Shown here: piece after piece, positions 1-6,827 of the stretch | Position numbering within the stretch: position 1 is the first letter of the stretch | Layout: each line of letters starts with the position of its first letter | NCBI GenBank assembly: GCA_041488155.1 | Contig: JBGPOS010000107.1 | Location: 1 to 8,140 of the forward strand | Source: JBGPOS01 sp041488155 | GTDB lineage: Bacteria; Chloroflexota; Dehalococcoidia; Tepidiformales; Tepidiformaceae | Reading direction: 5' to 3' | DNA: 8,140 nucleotides | Notes under the pieces: model-generated | Told to the model about the DNA's origin: nothing | What the model saw: only the letters and a program-made list of their open reading frames with translations | Databases searched by the model: none | Translations under genes and position numbers: made by a program

Positions 1-69
1 ACCCAGCAGGAGCGCGAGGACGGCGAGCGCAAATACGCCGAGGACCTTCTTGCGTGCTCTCTTGATCAT
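1..69 (-). CDS. N-terminus of an unidentified exported or membrane-anchored protein (cut by left edge)
   Basis: Only the first 23 codons are visible. They read as a classic export signal: a basic n-region (KRARKK, residues 3-8) followed by an unbroken hydrophobic stretch (VLGVFALAVLALLLG, residues 9-23). The start is the ATG at 69-67, placed 6 bases after an AAGGA Shine-Dalgarno core. An adjacent in-frame GTG (72-70) is possible but sits too close to that core. The gene begins 59 bases after the GH106 stop on the same strand, with no terminator-like hairpin between, so it is probably the next gene of the same operon. Whether the segment is a cleaved signal peptide, a lipoprotein signal or a membrane anchor depends on the residues past the edge. 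The product family cannot be named; an envelope or secreted role in glycoside use is inferred only from context. Confidence 0.65.
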   Translation of the reverse strand, partial: MIKRARKKVLGVFALAVLALLLG

Positions 70-75
70 CACATG

Positions 76-83
76 TCCTTCCT
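76..83 (-). promoter_or_regulatory. Shine-Dalgarno site of the left-edge gene
   Basis: On the minus strand these bases read AGGAAGGA. The AAGGA part ends 6 bases before the ATG at 69 and 3 bases before the neighbouring GTG at 72. This spacing favours the ATG. It is one of the two clearest ribosome binding sites in the window and supports a real gene start at this edge. Confidence 0.6.
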
Positions 84-128
84 AGTGGGGCCCTTGACTT
101 GGACCGATGGATACGCACCCAGGGCGGC

Positions 129-2612
129 TCATTGCGTCTCGGTCACGAGAGTGACCGGGCCGAGCAGGCCCGAAGGGATGAGGGGCGAGTCCTTCGCGAA
201 GTAGTTCCAGGTCGTGAAGGTGAGCCGGCCCGTCGAGGGGCGCGCGGTATCGTGCAGGAACCAGTCTGGGAATTCCTTGAGCGGGCCTCCGAATCCCATG
301 TGTCCCTGCCCCCACTCGGAATCCGCGGGCTCCTGCTCGTCGCCGATGAGCCGGTTGGCCCACGTGTTCGTGATCTCGAGGGCGAGCCGGTTGCCCGTGG
401 GTTGCAGCAGCCCTGGCGGAATGGCCACACGCCACGGGGCACACCAGACCACCCCGAGATCACGGTCGTTGAGCCCCACGCGGGCGATGTGCTGCACGGT
501 GCCGAGGTCCAGGGCGGCGATGGCCTCGGGGCGAGCCAGCCCCGTCGCGACGACGTCGAAGGACTTCCGATAGGTCGCGGTGCCGCTGAAATACCGGATC
601 CCCGGCTCAGGGCGCCTGGTCCAATCCTCCAGGGCCGCAAAGGTCACCGGCCCGCTCGGGCCGCCCCGTTTCGGGTCGAAGCTGACGGCCCACGCGCCGC
701 CGAGGTCTTGCGCTCGCTTCAGCGCGGGGAAGTTCCTGGTGCCGGGCACGGCGGGCGCGCGCTTCTTCCGGAATACGACGAAGAAGCTCTGGGCCGGAGC
801 AAACTCCAAGGGCACGATGGTGCGGCCGGACGTGGTCTCGGACTCGGGCAGGTCCCGCCGCGTCCCCGTCACCGGATCCCAGAGCTCGGGCTGGCGGCCG
901 GCCACCGCGAAACCGCAGCGCGCCGCGCCGCCTTCGCGGGCGAGGTTGGCGACGAAGTAGACGTCCGCCGTGGAGTTCTGCCGGTGGATGCTCCGCAGGG
1001 TCATGGCACCCGTCGCCACTCCGGGCAGGAAATCATCGGGCGCCTCGCGGATCCGGCCCCATTGGAGGAGGGCCTGGCTGCGCTGCCAGTACTGCACCAG
1101 AGCCTTGCCCGGTTCCCACCAGGTCTGCCCGCGGTCGAAGTGCGAGCCCCACTGCCCCATCGCGTTTCCCGGCTGGTAGCGATCGTCCCACGGTTGATGG
1201 ACAAAACGATGCAGCACAAGCCGATTGACCCCGGCGCAGAACGCTGCGTCGCCGATGGGTTTGAGCCACGCGGGAGTCTCCGTCCATTGGCTTTCCTCGG
1301 GCCGTCCGGTGAAGGCCTCCGCCTCGACGATGTTCTGTCCGGACTTGCGCAATGCGGCGACGGTCTCGTCCAGCTCGTACGGCGCGAACTTCCCCCCGTT
1401 GGTCCAGAACTCCGTCACCACGCGCTCCACGAGCGGCATGACGTCGTCCTGGCGCCAGGGCCCGCCGTAGGGCTCGCACATGAACGTCAGCTTCGCGTCC
1501 CGCAGGAGCCGAGCGGTCGTGGCGAAATAGACGTCCCGGTACAGATCTTTCACGGTGTCCGCAAAATCGGTCTCGAATTTCTTCGTCTGTTCGATGCTGC
1601 CAACCGTGCGCTTTGCCAGGATGGGGAGGAACGGCATCAGGTCGTAGCCGCGCCGGGCGAGAAACTCCGCCCGCATCTGCGGCGTCCACGTCGGCGTGCC
1701 CGCTTCATAGCTGTCGAAGTGCAGGTGGGTGAAGCCAGTGCCGATCAAATCGCCCAGGTGCCGCTGGATCTCGCCGATGACGTGCTCCATGTGGAACGTC
1801 ACCGCCGCGGGGCTCATCTTGTCGGCCTCGAAGCCCGTCGCCCGCCACTGCGCGGGCTGGATCAGCGTGCCCATCGTCGTGTGGCCGAAGCGATAGACCG
1901 TCCAGGTACCCGGCGGAGCGTCCCAGATCAAGCGTCCGTCCGCGCCCATCCGGCTCGTGAGATCGATGATCTGGTCTTTCGGCACCACGCCGGTGGCGGG
2001 CACGGCGAGCACGGCGATGTCGCGGTAGTAGGTCTGGCGCGCCGCGACCACCGGCTTCTCGACCTCGCCCGTTTCCGGATTGAAAACGGGGAATGGCTGC
2101 ACGGCACGCGGGTCGACGCTGGGGCGGGCCAACGTGGTTGCCACGACCGCGCCTCCAGGCGTCCGGGTTTCCGACCACGAGAGCTCCTGCATGGAAAGCT
2201 CCGGAGTGATCCAGGGGCCACCGCTCGCGGTGTAACCCGGGCCGTTGTGCATGCCGAAGTCCAGGCCGAGACGCTTGGACTCCGCCGCGGCGTGTCGCAC
2301 CATCAGCCACCACGGTTCGGTCCATGCGATGAGCTCGGGCGTGGGGCTGCGGCCGATCTCGCCCGCCCAGGGCGTGCAGGTGTCGGCGAGGCTGAACACC
2401 GTGGTGCCGCCGAACCCCGCCGACCGGAGCGCCTCCAGATCACGCGTGAGTCCCGCCTTGCTGATGTTCGACCCCATCCACATCCACAGCACCCTCGGCT
2501 TCGCCGCATCCGGCGGCTGCGCGAAGACCTGCTCCAGCTCATCGGCCCGGGTAGCCCCGGCGTAGGCCAGGATCGTCAAGGAGGCCACCACCGCCGCCGG
2601 ACCGGCGTTCAT
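129..2612 (-). CDS. Exported alpha-L-rhamnosidase, glycoside hydrolase family 106 (GH106)
   Basis: Predicted protein of 827 residues that removes terminal alpha-L-rhamnose from glycans or glycosides outside the cytoplasm. Residues 1-23 look like a signal peptide (cut after TRA), though the n-region has no basic residue. The GH106 core follows: VLWMWMGSNISKAG (41-54), GMHNGPGYTASGGPW (120-134), HFDSYEAGTPTW (298-309), CEPYGGP (379-385), EFW (401-403), EAEAFTG (430-436) and HRFVHQPWDDR (468-478). The acidic residues E303, E380, E401, E430 and E432 include the likely catalytic pair; which two is not assigned here. Residues about 635-827 form a C-terminal galactose-binding-like beta-sandwich resembling GH2 sugar-binding domains. 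I believe the length is toward the short end for GH106, and no core motif I recognise is missing. The open frame runs far upstream inside GH78, but only the ATG at 2612 gives an export signal. It begins 50 bases after the GH78 stop and lacks its own Shine-Dalgarno. Family assignment is from remembered motifs, with high confidence. Confidence 0.9.
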   Translation of the reverse strand: MNAGPAAVVASLTILAYAGATRADELEQVFAQPPDAAKPRVLWMWMGSNISKAGLTRDLEALRSAGFGGTTVFSLADTCTPWAGEIGRSPTPELIAWTEPWWLMVRHAAAESKRLGLDFGMHNGPGYTASGGPWITPELSMQELSWSETRTPGGAVVATTLARPSVDPRAVQPFPVFNPETGEVEKPVVAARQTYYRDIAVLAVPATGVVPKDQIIDLTSRMGADGRLIWDAPPGTWTVYRFGHTTMGTLIQPAQWRATGFEADKMSPAAVTFHMEHVIGEIQRHLGDLIGTGFTHLHFDSYEAGTPTWTPQMRAEFLARRGYDLMPFLPILAKRTVGSIEQTKKFETDFADTVKDLYRDVYFATTARLLRDAKLTFMCEPYGGPWRQDDVMPLVERVVTEFWTNGGKFAPYELDETVAALRKSGQNIVEAEAFTGRPEESQWTETPAWLKPIGDAAFCAGVNRLVLHRFVHQPWDDRYQPGNAMGQWGSHFDRGQTWWEPGKALVQYWQRSQALLQWGRIREAPDDFLPGVATGAMTLRSIHRQNSTADVYFVANLAREGGAARCGFAVAGRQPELWDPVTGTRRDLPESETTSGRTIVPLEFAPAQSFFVVFRKKRAPAVPGTRNFPALKRAQDLGGAWAVSFDPKRGGPSGPVTFAALEDWTRRPEPGIRYFSGTATYRKSFDVVATGLARPEAIAALDLGTVQHIARVGLNDRDLGVVWCAPWRVAIPPGLLQPTGNRLALEITNTWANRLIGDEQEPADSEWGQGHMGFGGPLKEFPDWFLHDTARPSTGRLTFTTWNYFAKDSPLIPSGLLGPVTLVTETQ

Positions 2613-2644
2613 GGCGGAGTCGCCGCTGCGGTCAGGCTCCTCAT
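2609..2644 (-). other. Possible 11-codon leader ORF overlapping the GH106 start
   Basis: An ATG at 2644 opens an 11-residue reading frame (MRSLTAAATPP). Its TGA overlaps the GH106 ATG in an ATGA junction (2612-2609). A weak purine-rich stretch (GGCAGGG) lies just upstream of this ATG, whereas GH106 itself has none at a usable distance. It could couple ribosomes onto GH106, or it could be the remnant of the true GH106 N-terminus separated by a frameshift, since it supplies the basic residue that the GH106 signal peptide lacks. Chance is also quite possible for an ORF this short. Confidence 0.25.
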
Positions 2645-2662
2645 CGATCCCTGCCGTCTCTT

Positions 2663-5482
2663 CTACTTGGCCGCCGCGGCGTAGGCGAACCGGTACTGGC
2701 CGGAGCCCAGCTCCACGGTCACCACGTCGCCGTCCTGCTTCGGCGAAGCGACGCCGTTGCCGGCGACAAGCGGTTTGCCACCCTCCGTCACGCCAGCCAG
2801 CGAAGCCTTGGGCAAGCGAACGGTGGCTTTCGTGTTCGGCGGTACCTGAACGCTCAGCTCGAAGGCGCCGTCCTTCAGCGTCCAGGCAGAGGCGATTTTG
2901 CCGTAGGGCGTGTCGTGGCTGGCCTTGACGCTCGTGAAGCCGCCTCCCGGCCGCGGCTGGATCAAGATGTGCCGGTAGCCGGGCGCCGCCTCGTCGATCT
3001 CGATCCCGGCCATGACGCGGTACATCCATTCGCCGATGGCGCCGTAGGCGTAGTGGTTGAACGAGTTCATGCCGGCGTCCTGGAACGAACCGTCCGGCTT
3101 CTGGCCGTCCCATCGCTCCCAGATCGTGGTCGCTCCCTGCTTCACCGGGTAGAGCCACGAGGGGTATTCCTCGCGGTTCAGGAGCATGTAGGCCTCGTCC
3201 AGGTAGCCGTACCGGGTGAGGACATGGCAGAGGTACGGCGTGCCCAGAAAGCCGGTCGTCAGGTGTTTGCGCTTGCGTACCTCGTCGGCCAGCCTCTTCG
3301 CCGCCACGGTGCGAAGATCCTCGGGTAGCAGGTCGAATTGAAGAGCGAGGACGTAAGCCGTTTGCGTGTCCTCCCCGACGCGCCCGGTGTCGGTGACGAA
3401 CTCGTGCCGGAAGGCGCTCTTGATCTTGCCGAGCTGCTCGCCGTAGCGAGCCGCGTCGTCCTTCTTCCCGAGGACCAGGGCCGTGCGTTGGAGCAGATCC
3501 GTGGAGTGCGCGAAGAAGGCCGTGGCGATCATGTCCTTGCCGGTCGTGGCCCCCGGGTAGTCGCTGGCGTTCGAGGCGAAGGCGAGCCAGTCGCCGAAGT
3601 GGGGATCGCCGGCCCAGATGTAGCTGTCTCCGGCGCGCGTCTTCTCGTAGTTCACCCACTTGGCCATGCTGTCGTACTGCGTCTCCAGGACCCGCTTGTC
3701 TCCGTAGCTCAGGTACATGTTCCAGGGGATGATCACGGCGGAGTCGGCCCATCCCGCCGCTCCTCCCGGGCTCTGCCCCTCGAAGTCGGGAAGCACGTTG
3801 GGGATGACGTGGGGCACGCTTCCGCTCGGAAACTGGTCCGCGGCCACGTCCTTCAGCCACTTGGTGAAGAAGCCGGCCACGTCCATGTTGAAGGCGGCCG
3901 TGGGAGAGAAGGCCTGCGCGTCCCCCGTCCAGCCGAGGCGCTCGTCGCGCTGCGGGCAGTCGGTCGGGACGTCGAGAAAGTTTCCCTTCTGTCCCCAGAT
4001 GATGTTGTGCTGGAGCTGGTTGACGAGAGGCTTGGACGTTTCGAACTCGCTCGTCCGGACCATGTCCGAGTGGACGACGATCCCGGTCAGGCTCTCGGGT
4101 GTGACCTCTCCCGGATAGCCGGCCACCGCGACGTAGCGGAACCCGAAGAACGTGAAGTGCGGCTCGAAGGTTTCAGGGCCTCCGCCCTTCAGCGTGTACC
4201 GGAGCGTGGCCTTCGCCGCCCGCAGGTTCTCGACATAGAAGTTGCCCTGCTTATCCAGGACCTCGGCGTGCCGCAGCGTGACCGTCGTGCCCGCGGGTCC
4301 CTGGACCTTGAGCCTCACCCAGCCGACCATGTTCTGCCCGAGGTCGACGACGGTGTCGCCGGCCGGGGTCTTGAGGATCTTGACCGGCTTCAACTCCTCG
4401 ATCCTGCGGACCGGCGGGCCCGCGGGGGTGACCAGGTCGTCCTTGCGGCCATCGACGACCTTGACGCTCGACCACTGGCCGGCGGCAAAGCCCGGCGAGG
4501 CCCAGCCCGTCTTTTCCAGCTGGGCATCGTAGGTCTCGCCATGGTAGATCTCGGACATGAGGATGGGCCCGGTCGAGGCCTTCCACGACGGGTCCGTGCC
4601 GACGATCTCTTCGCGCCCGTCCTTGTACGTAACCCTGATCTGGCACAGGAGCGCGAGGCGGTCACCATAGATGTTCCGCCGGTCCTGCCATGCCAGGAAG
4701 CCGCGGTACCAGCCGTTGCCGAGCTGCACGGCGACCGCGTTGTCACCGGTCTTGAGAAGAGATGTCACGTCGTACGTCTGGTACTGGAGGCGGTTGTTGT
4801 AGCTCGTCCAGCCGGGCGTGAAGAGCTGGTCGCCCACCCGCTGCCCGTTCAGCTGCATCTCGTAGAGGCCGTGGCCCGTGACGTAGGCTCGCGCCGACAC
4901 GATGGGGCCTCCCAGCTTGAACTCTCGCCGCAGCATGGCCACGGGACCCGATTTCTTCGGGTCTTCCGGAAGCCCGGCCTCGATCCAGCTCGCCTTCCAG
5001 TCGGCCGCCTCGAGCAACCCCATCTCCCAATAGGCCGGCTCGCTCCACGCCGAGACCTTGCCCGCGCCGTCCCACACGCGGACCTGCCAGTGGTATCGCT
5101 GGCCGGAGCGCAGCGCTTGTCCCTCGTAGGCGCGCTGGGTGGACTCGTCGGAAGTCACGCGCCCCGAGGCCCACGTCAGGCTCGTTCCGCTCCGAAGCGC
5201 CACGAGAGTCGGCGCCACGCGGACCTCATAGGCTGATTGGGTGACGCCGCGTCCGGGGGACTGGATCACCCAGCTCAACCGGGGCTTCCGCGCGTCGATG
5301 CCAACCGGGTTCTCCTTGTACTCCGCGCGCAGCCCCACCACTTTGAGGGTGCCCTCGGTCCCGCCCGGGGAAGCCATCGCCGCACCAGCGGAGAGGAAGG
5401 CGGTCAGACAAAGCGCGAGCGTCCACTCCGAGTTCAGTCGTCTTGAGGCCATGGTCAGCTCCCTCGTTATCGTCATCGTCAT
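2663..5482 (-). CDS. Exported alpha-L-rhamnosidase, glycoside hydrolase family 78 (GH78)
   Basis: Predicted 939-residue inverting alpha-L-rhamnosidase. A signal peptide ends at about residue 37 (AAMA, then SPGG). Domain order matches GH78: fibronectin-like N-terminal domain (about 45-155), carbohydrate-binding beta-sandwich (about 160-360, with YVTGHGLYEMQLNGQRVGD and LGNGWYRG), linking beta domain (about 366-468, with VVDLGQNMVGW and FTFFGFRY), (alpha/alpha)6-barrel catalytic domain (about 473-835) and C-terminal beta-sandwich (about 836-939). The hallmark DCPQRDERLGWTGD is at 508-521; its E514 is the expected general acid. E789 in WERWDG fits the expected base. WAD (578-580) and NSFNHYAYGA (806-815) are also typical. 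The length is normal for GH78. The start chosen is the ATG at 5482, 6 bases after a perfect GGAGG; an in-frame ATG at 5452 (929 residues, shorter signal peptide) is a serious alternative. The gene starts 30 bases after the TPR stop and precedes GH106, implying an operon. Confidence 0.95.
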   Translation of the reverse strand: MTMTITRELTMASRRLNSEWTLALCLTAFLSAGAAMASPGGTEGTLKVVGLRAEYKENPVGIDARKPRLSWVIQSPGRGVTQSAYEVRVAPTLVALRSGTSLTWASGRVTSDESTQRAYEGQALRSGQRYHWQVRVWDGAGKVSAWSEPAYWEMGLLEAADWKASWIEAGLPEDPKKSGPVAMLRREFKLGGPIVSARAYVTGHGLYEMQLNGQRVGDQLFTPGWTSYNNRLQYQTYDVTSLLKTGDNAVAVQLGNGWYRGFLAWQDRRNIYGDRLALLCQIRVTYKDGREEIVGTDPSWKASTGPILMSEIYHGETYDAQLEKTGWASPGFAAGQWSSVKVVDGRKDDLVTPAGPPVRRIEELKPVKILKTPAGDTVVDLGQNMVGWVRLKVQGPAGTTVTLRHAEVLDKQGNFYVENLRAAKATLRYTLKGGGPETFEPHFTFFGFRYVAVAGYPGEVTPESLTGIVVHSDMVRTSEFETSKPLVNQLQHNIIWGQKGNFLDVPTDCPQRDERLGWTGDAQAFSPTAAFNMDVAGFFTKWLKDVAADQFPSGSVPHVIPNVLPDFEGQSPGGAAGWADSAVIIPWNMYLSYGDKRVLETQYDSMAKWVNYEKTRAGDSYIWAGDPHFGDWLAFASNASDYPGATTGKDMIATAFFAHSTDLLQRTALVLGKKDDAARYGEQLGKIKSAFRHEFVTDTGRVGEDTQTAYVLALQFDLLPEDLRTVAAKRLADEVRKRKHLTTGFLGTPYLCHVLTRYGYLDEAYMLLNREEYPSWLYPVKQGATTIWERWDGQKPDGSFQDAGMNSFNHYAYGAIGEWMYRVMAGIEIDEAAPGYRHILIQPRPGGGFTSVKASHDTPYGKIASAWTLKDGAFELSVQVPPNTKATVRLPKASLAGVTEGGKPLVAGNGVASPKQDGDVVTVELGSGQYRFAYAAAAK

Positions 5483-5488
5483 TCGAGC

Positions 5489-5493
5489 CCTCC
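5489..5493 (-). promoter_or_regulatory. GGAGG Shine-Dalgarno core for GH78 start at 5482
   Basis: The minus strand reads GGAGG here, 6 bases before the ATG at 5482, which is near-ideal spacing. A second, weaker purine-rich element (GAGGGAG, 5465-5459) lies 6 bases before the in-frame ATG at 5452. The two sites make the true N-terminus ambiguous by 10 residues, both versions keeping the same signal-peptide hydrophobic core. Confidence 0.55.
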
Positions 5494-5512
5494 GGATCGA
5501 CACGGCGCTCGC

Positions 5513-6718
5513 CTACCGCGGCTCAGCCGCCGAATCCAACTCCTGCTTCGTGACCTCTTGCGGTGCGAACGTCAACAGTTCGTCGGGGCGCGCCCGCAGG
5601 CTGTGCAAGCGTTGGAACTCGGCGAGCGCTTTTTGCTGCTCGGCCGGATTGCCAAGCGCCCGGTACCCGAGGAAGAGCTGGTAGTAGGACACCTCGTTCG
5701 CGGGGTTCAGAGAGATGGCCTTCCGTAAATGAGGCAACGCCACCTCAGGCTTCCCCAGGGTGATGAGCACCCGCGCAAGTCCAATCTGAGCCTCCTCGAA
5801 ATCGGGATAGTGCTTCACAGCCATCTCGAAGGATTCCCGCGCTCTGTCGAGATCCCCTGCCTGGCGATGGAGCTCCCCCAGCTCGTAGCCGGCGTTGGCG
5901 TTGGTGGGGTCCAACCGAAGCTCCTGCTCGAACTCCTTCGACGCCTCGATCCTCGCGGCCTGCGCCTCGGCTTCCGACTTCGACTTCTGCGATCGCATCA
6001 GCGCCCGACCGATCCGAAAATGGAGACCCGTCGTCTTGGAGTCGAGGGCGAGCGCGGCACGGTAGTCCCGAACCGCAGCGTCGTAGAGCCCCAGGCTCTC
6101 GTTGGCCTCGCCGGCGGCCTGGTGCATCCAGAGCGAGGCCGGCGCGACCCGCGAGAGCTTCATCGTCGTCAGATAGGCGTAGTTCGCGAACAAGCGACCG
6201 CAGTGGTACAGGATCTCCGGATCCTCCGGATAGAGCCGTGTCAGCCCGAGGGCCACCTCGACGGCATTGCCGTCCTGCTCCAGCCCGGTGTACGCCCTCT
6301 GGAGCTGCAGGCCGCTCGAACGCCGGAGCGCGACGTCCGCCGACTGTCGGAACCCCTTGCGTAGGCCGGAAAGCGCCTCCTGAAACTGGCCCAGCTCGGA
6401 GAGGCACATGGCCAGCAGGATGTCCACGTTCGGCAGGCTGGGCTTCAGCTTCAAGGCCTGACGGAGGGAGGGAACGGCCTTGGCGAAGGCATTCTGCTGA
6501 AAGTAGACGAGGCCCAACTGTGCGTGCACCTCCGCCGTTTGGGGCGACAGCTCCCGCAGCTTCTCGTAGGCTCGTGCGGCGTCGCCGTAGCGCTGCTCCC
6601 CCAGGGCCTTCTGCGCCTCGTCGGCGTATCGGTCGAGTTGTGCGGCGTCTGGCGCCTGGGCCTGGGCCGACGGTCCGGCCAGGCACAGGAAAGCCAAGAT
6701 CAGGATGACTCGCTTCAT
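5513..6718 (-). CDS. Exported tetratricopeptide-repeat (TPR) protein
   Basis: Predicted 401-residue protein with a clear signal peptide (MKRVILILAFLCLAGPSAQA, residues 1-20, cut before QAPD) and then helical TPR repeats almost throughout. Recognisable units lie near residues 27-60, 61-94, 95-128, 195-228, 273-306 (GYELGELHRQAGDLDRARE), 307-340 and 341-374. The unit around 232-272 is widened by a charged Gln/Glu/Lys/Ala-rich insertion (about 243-260). No catalytic domain, lipobox or transmembrane segment beyond the signal is visible, so a periplasmic scaffold or binding role is inferred. Secreted TPR proteins of this style are, to my recollection, common in Acidobacteriota. It is the first gene after the hairpin that follows the receptor and is followed 30 bases later by GH78. 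The ATG at 6718 is chosen because it opens the signal peptide. The frame stays open to 7228, but that part reads out of frame through the receptor gene. Specific function is unknown. Confidence 0.85.
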   Translation of the reverse strand: MKRVILILAFLCLAGPSAQAQAPDAAQLDRYADEAQKALGEQRYGDAARAYEKLRELSPQTAEVHAQLGLVYFQQNAFAKAVPSLRQALKLKPSLPNVDILLAMCLSELGQFQEALSGLRKGFRQSADVALRRSSGLQLQRAYTGLEQDGNAVEVALGLTRLYPEDPEILYHCGRLFANYAYLTTMKLSRVAPASLWMHQAAGEANESLGLYDAAVRDYRAALALDSKTTGLHFRIGRALMRSQKSKSEAEAQAARIEASKEFEQELRLDPTNANAGYELGELHRQAGDLDRARESFEMAVKHYPDFEEAQIGLARVLITLGKPEVALPHLRKAISLNPANEVSYYQLFLGYRALGNPAEQQKALAEFQRLHSLRARPDELLTFAPQEVTKQELDSAAEPR

Positions 6719-6827
6719 GAGGGAGGTTGTACCCCGAACGACCCCACCCGGGGCAGGAAGGCACGTGGTTTGACGAAGCGAGCCCGCCAGGCCGTGCGGG
6801 CCTGGCGGGCCGTCTCTCCGGGGCCCC
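6719..6827 (-). promoter_or_regulatory. Receptor-TPR intergenic region, likely site of the operon promoter
   Basis: This 109-base gap is the largest in the window and the only reasonable place for a promoter of the TPR-GH78-GH106 unit. On the minus strand it holds, in order, a GGGGCCCC palindrome, the 12-bp hairpin, a CACGTG palindrome and a GC-rich stretch ending in ACAACCTCCCTC directly before the ATG. I see no convincing -35/-10 pair for a housekeeping sigma factor. There is no Shine-Dalgarno for the TPR gene. The promoter call rests on position alone. Confidence 0.3.
6782..6810 (-). terminator. GC-rich hairpin after the TonB-dependent receptor gene
   Basis: Two perfectly complementary 12-base arms (6782-6793 and 6799-6810) enclose a 5-base loop. 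The hairpin lies 17 bases past the receptor stop codon. This position and stability fit a transcription terminator for the receptor gene. The bases that follow on the minus strand (TCGCTTCGTC) contain only scattered T residues, so it lacks the clean T-run of a classic intrinsic terminator. It may act as a weak terminator, an mRNA-stabilising stem or a partial read-through element into the TPR gene. Confidence 0.55.

Noticed and set aside
99..2684. Long plus-strand open frame (861 codons) antisense to GH106
   Set aside because: It mirrors GH106 almost exactly, is rich in Arg, Gly, Ala and His, and has no recognisable domain or ribosome site. Long antisense frames are expected in GC-rich genes that avoid certain codons.
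2613..3860. Upstream extension of the GH106 frame by 416 codons
   Set aside because: This part reads out of frame through the 3' end of GH78, is low-complexity, and contains no export signal; the true start is the ATG at 2612.
3338..5236. Long plus-strand open frame (632 codons) antisense to GH78
   Set aside because: It lies wholly within a confident GH78 gene and shows only low-complexity Arg/Val/Asp-rich composition with no family motif.
6208..6236. Short repeated TCCGGAT motifs inside the TPR gene
   Set aside because: Two or three copies of a 6-7 base word inside coding sequence, explained by codon use; no array or transposon-end structure.
6762..6767. CACGTG palindrome upstream of the TPR gene
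   Set aside because: A single 6-base palindrome in GC-rich DNA is expected by chance and no second copy or operator-like spacing was seen.
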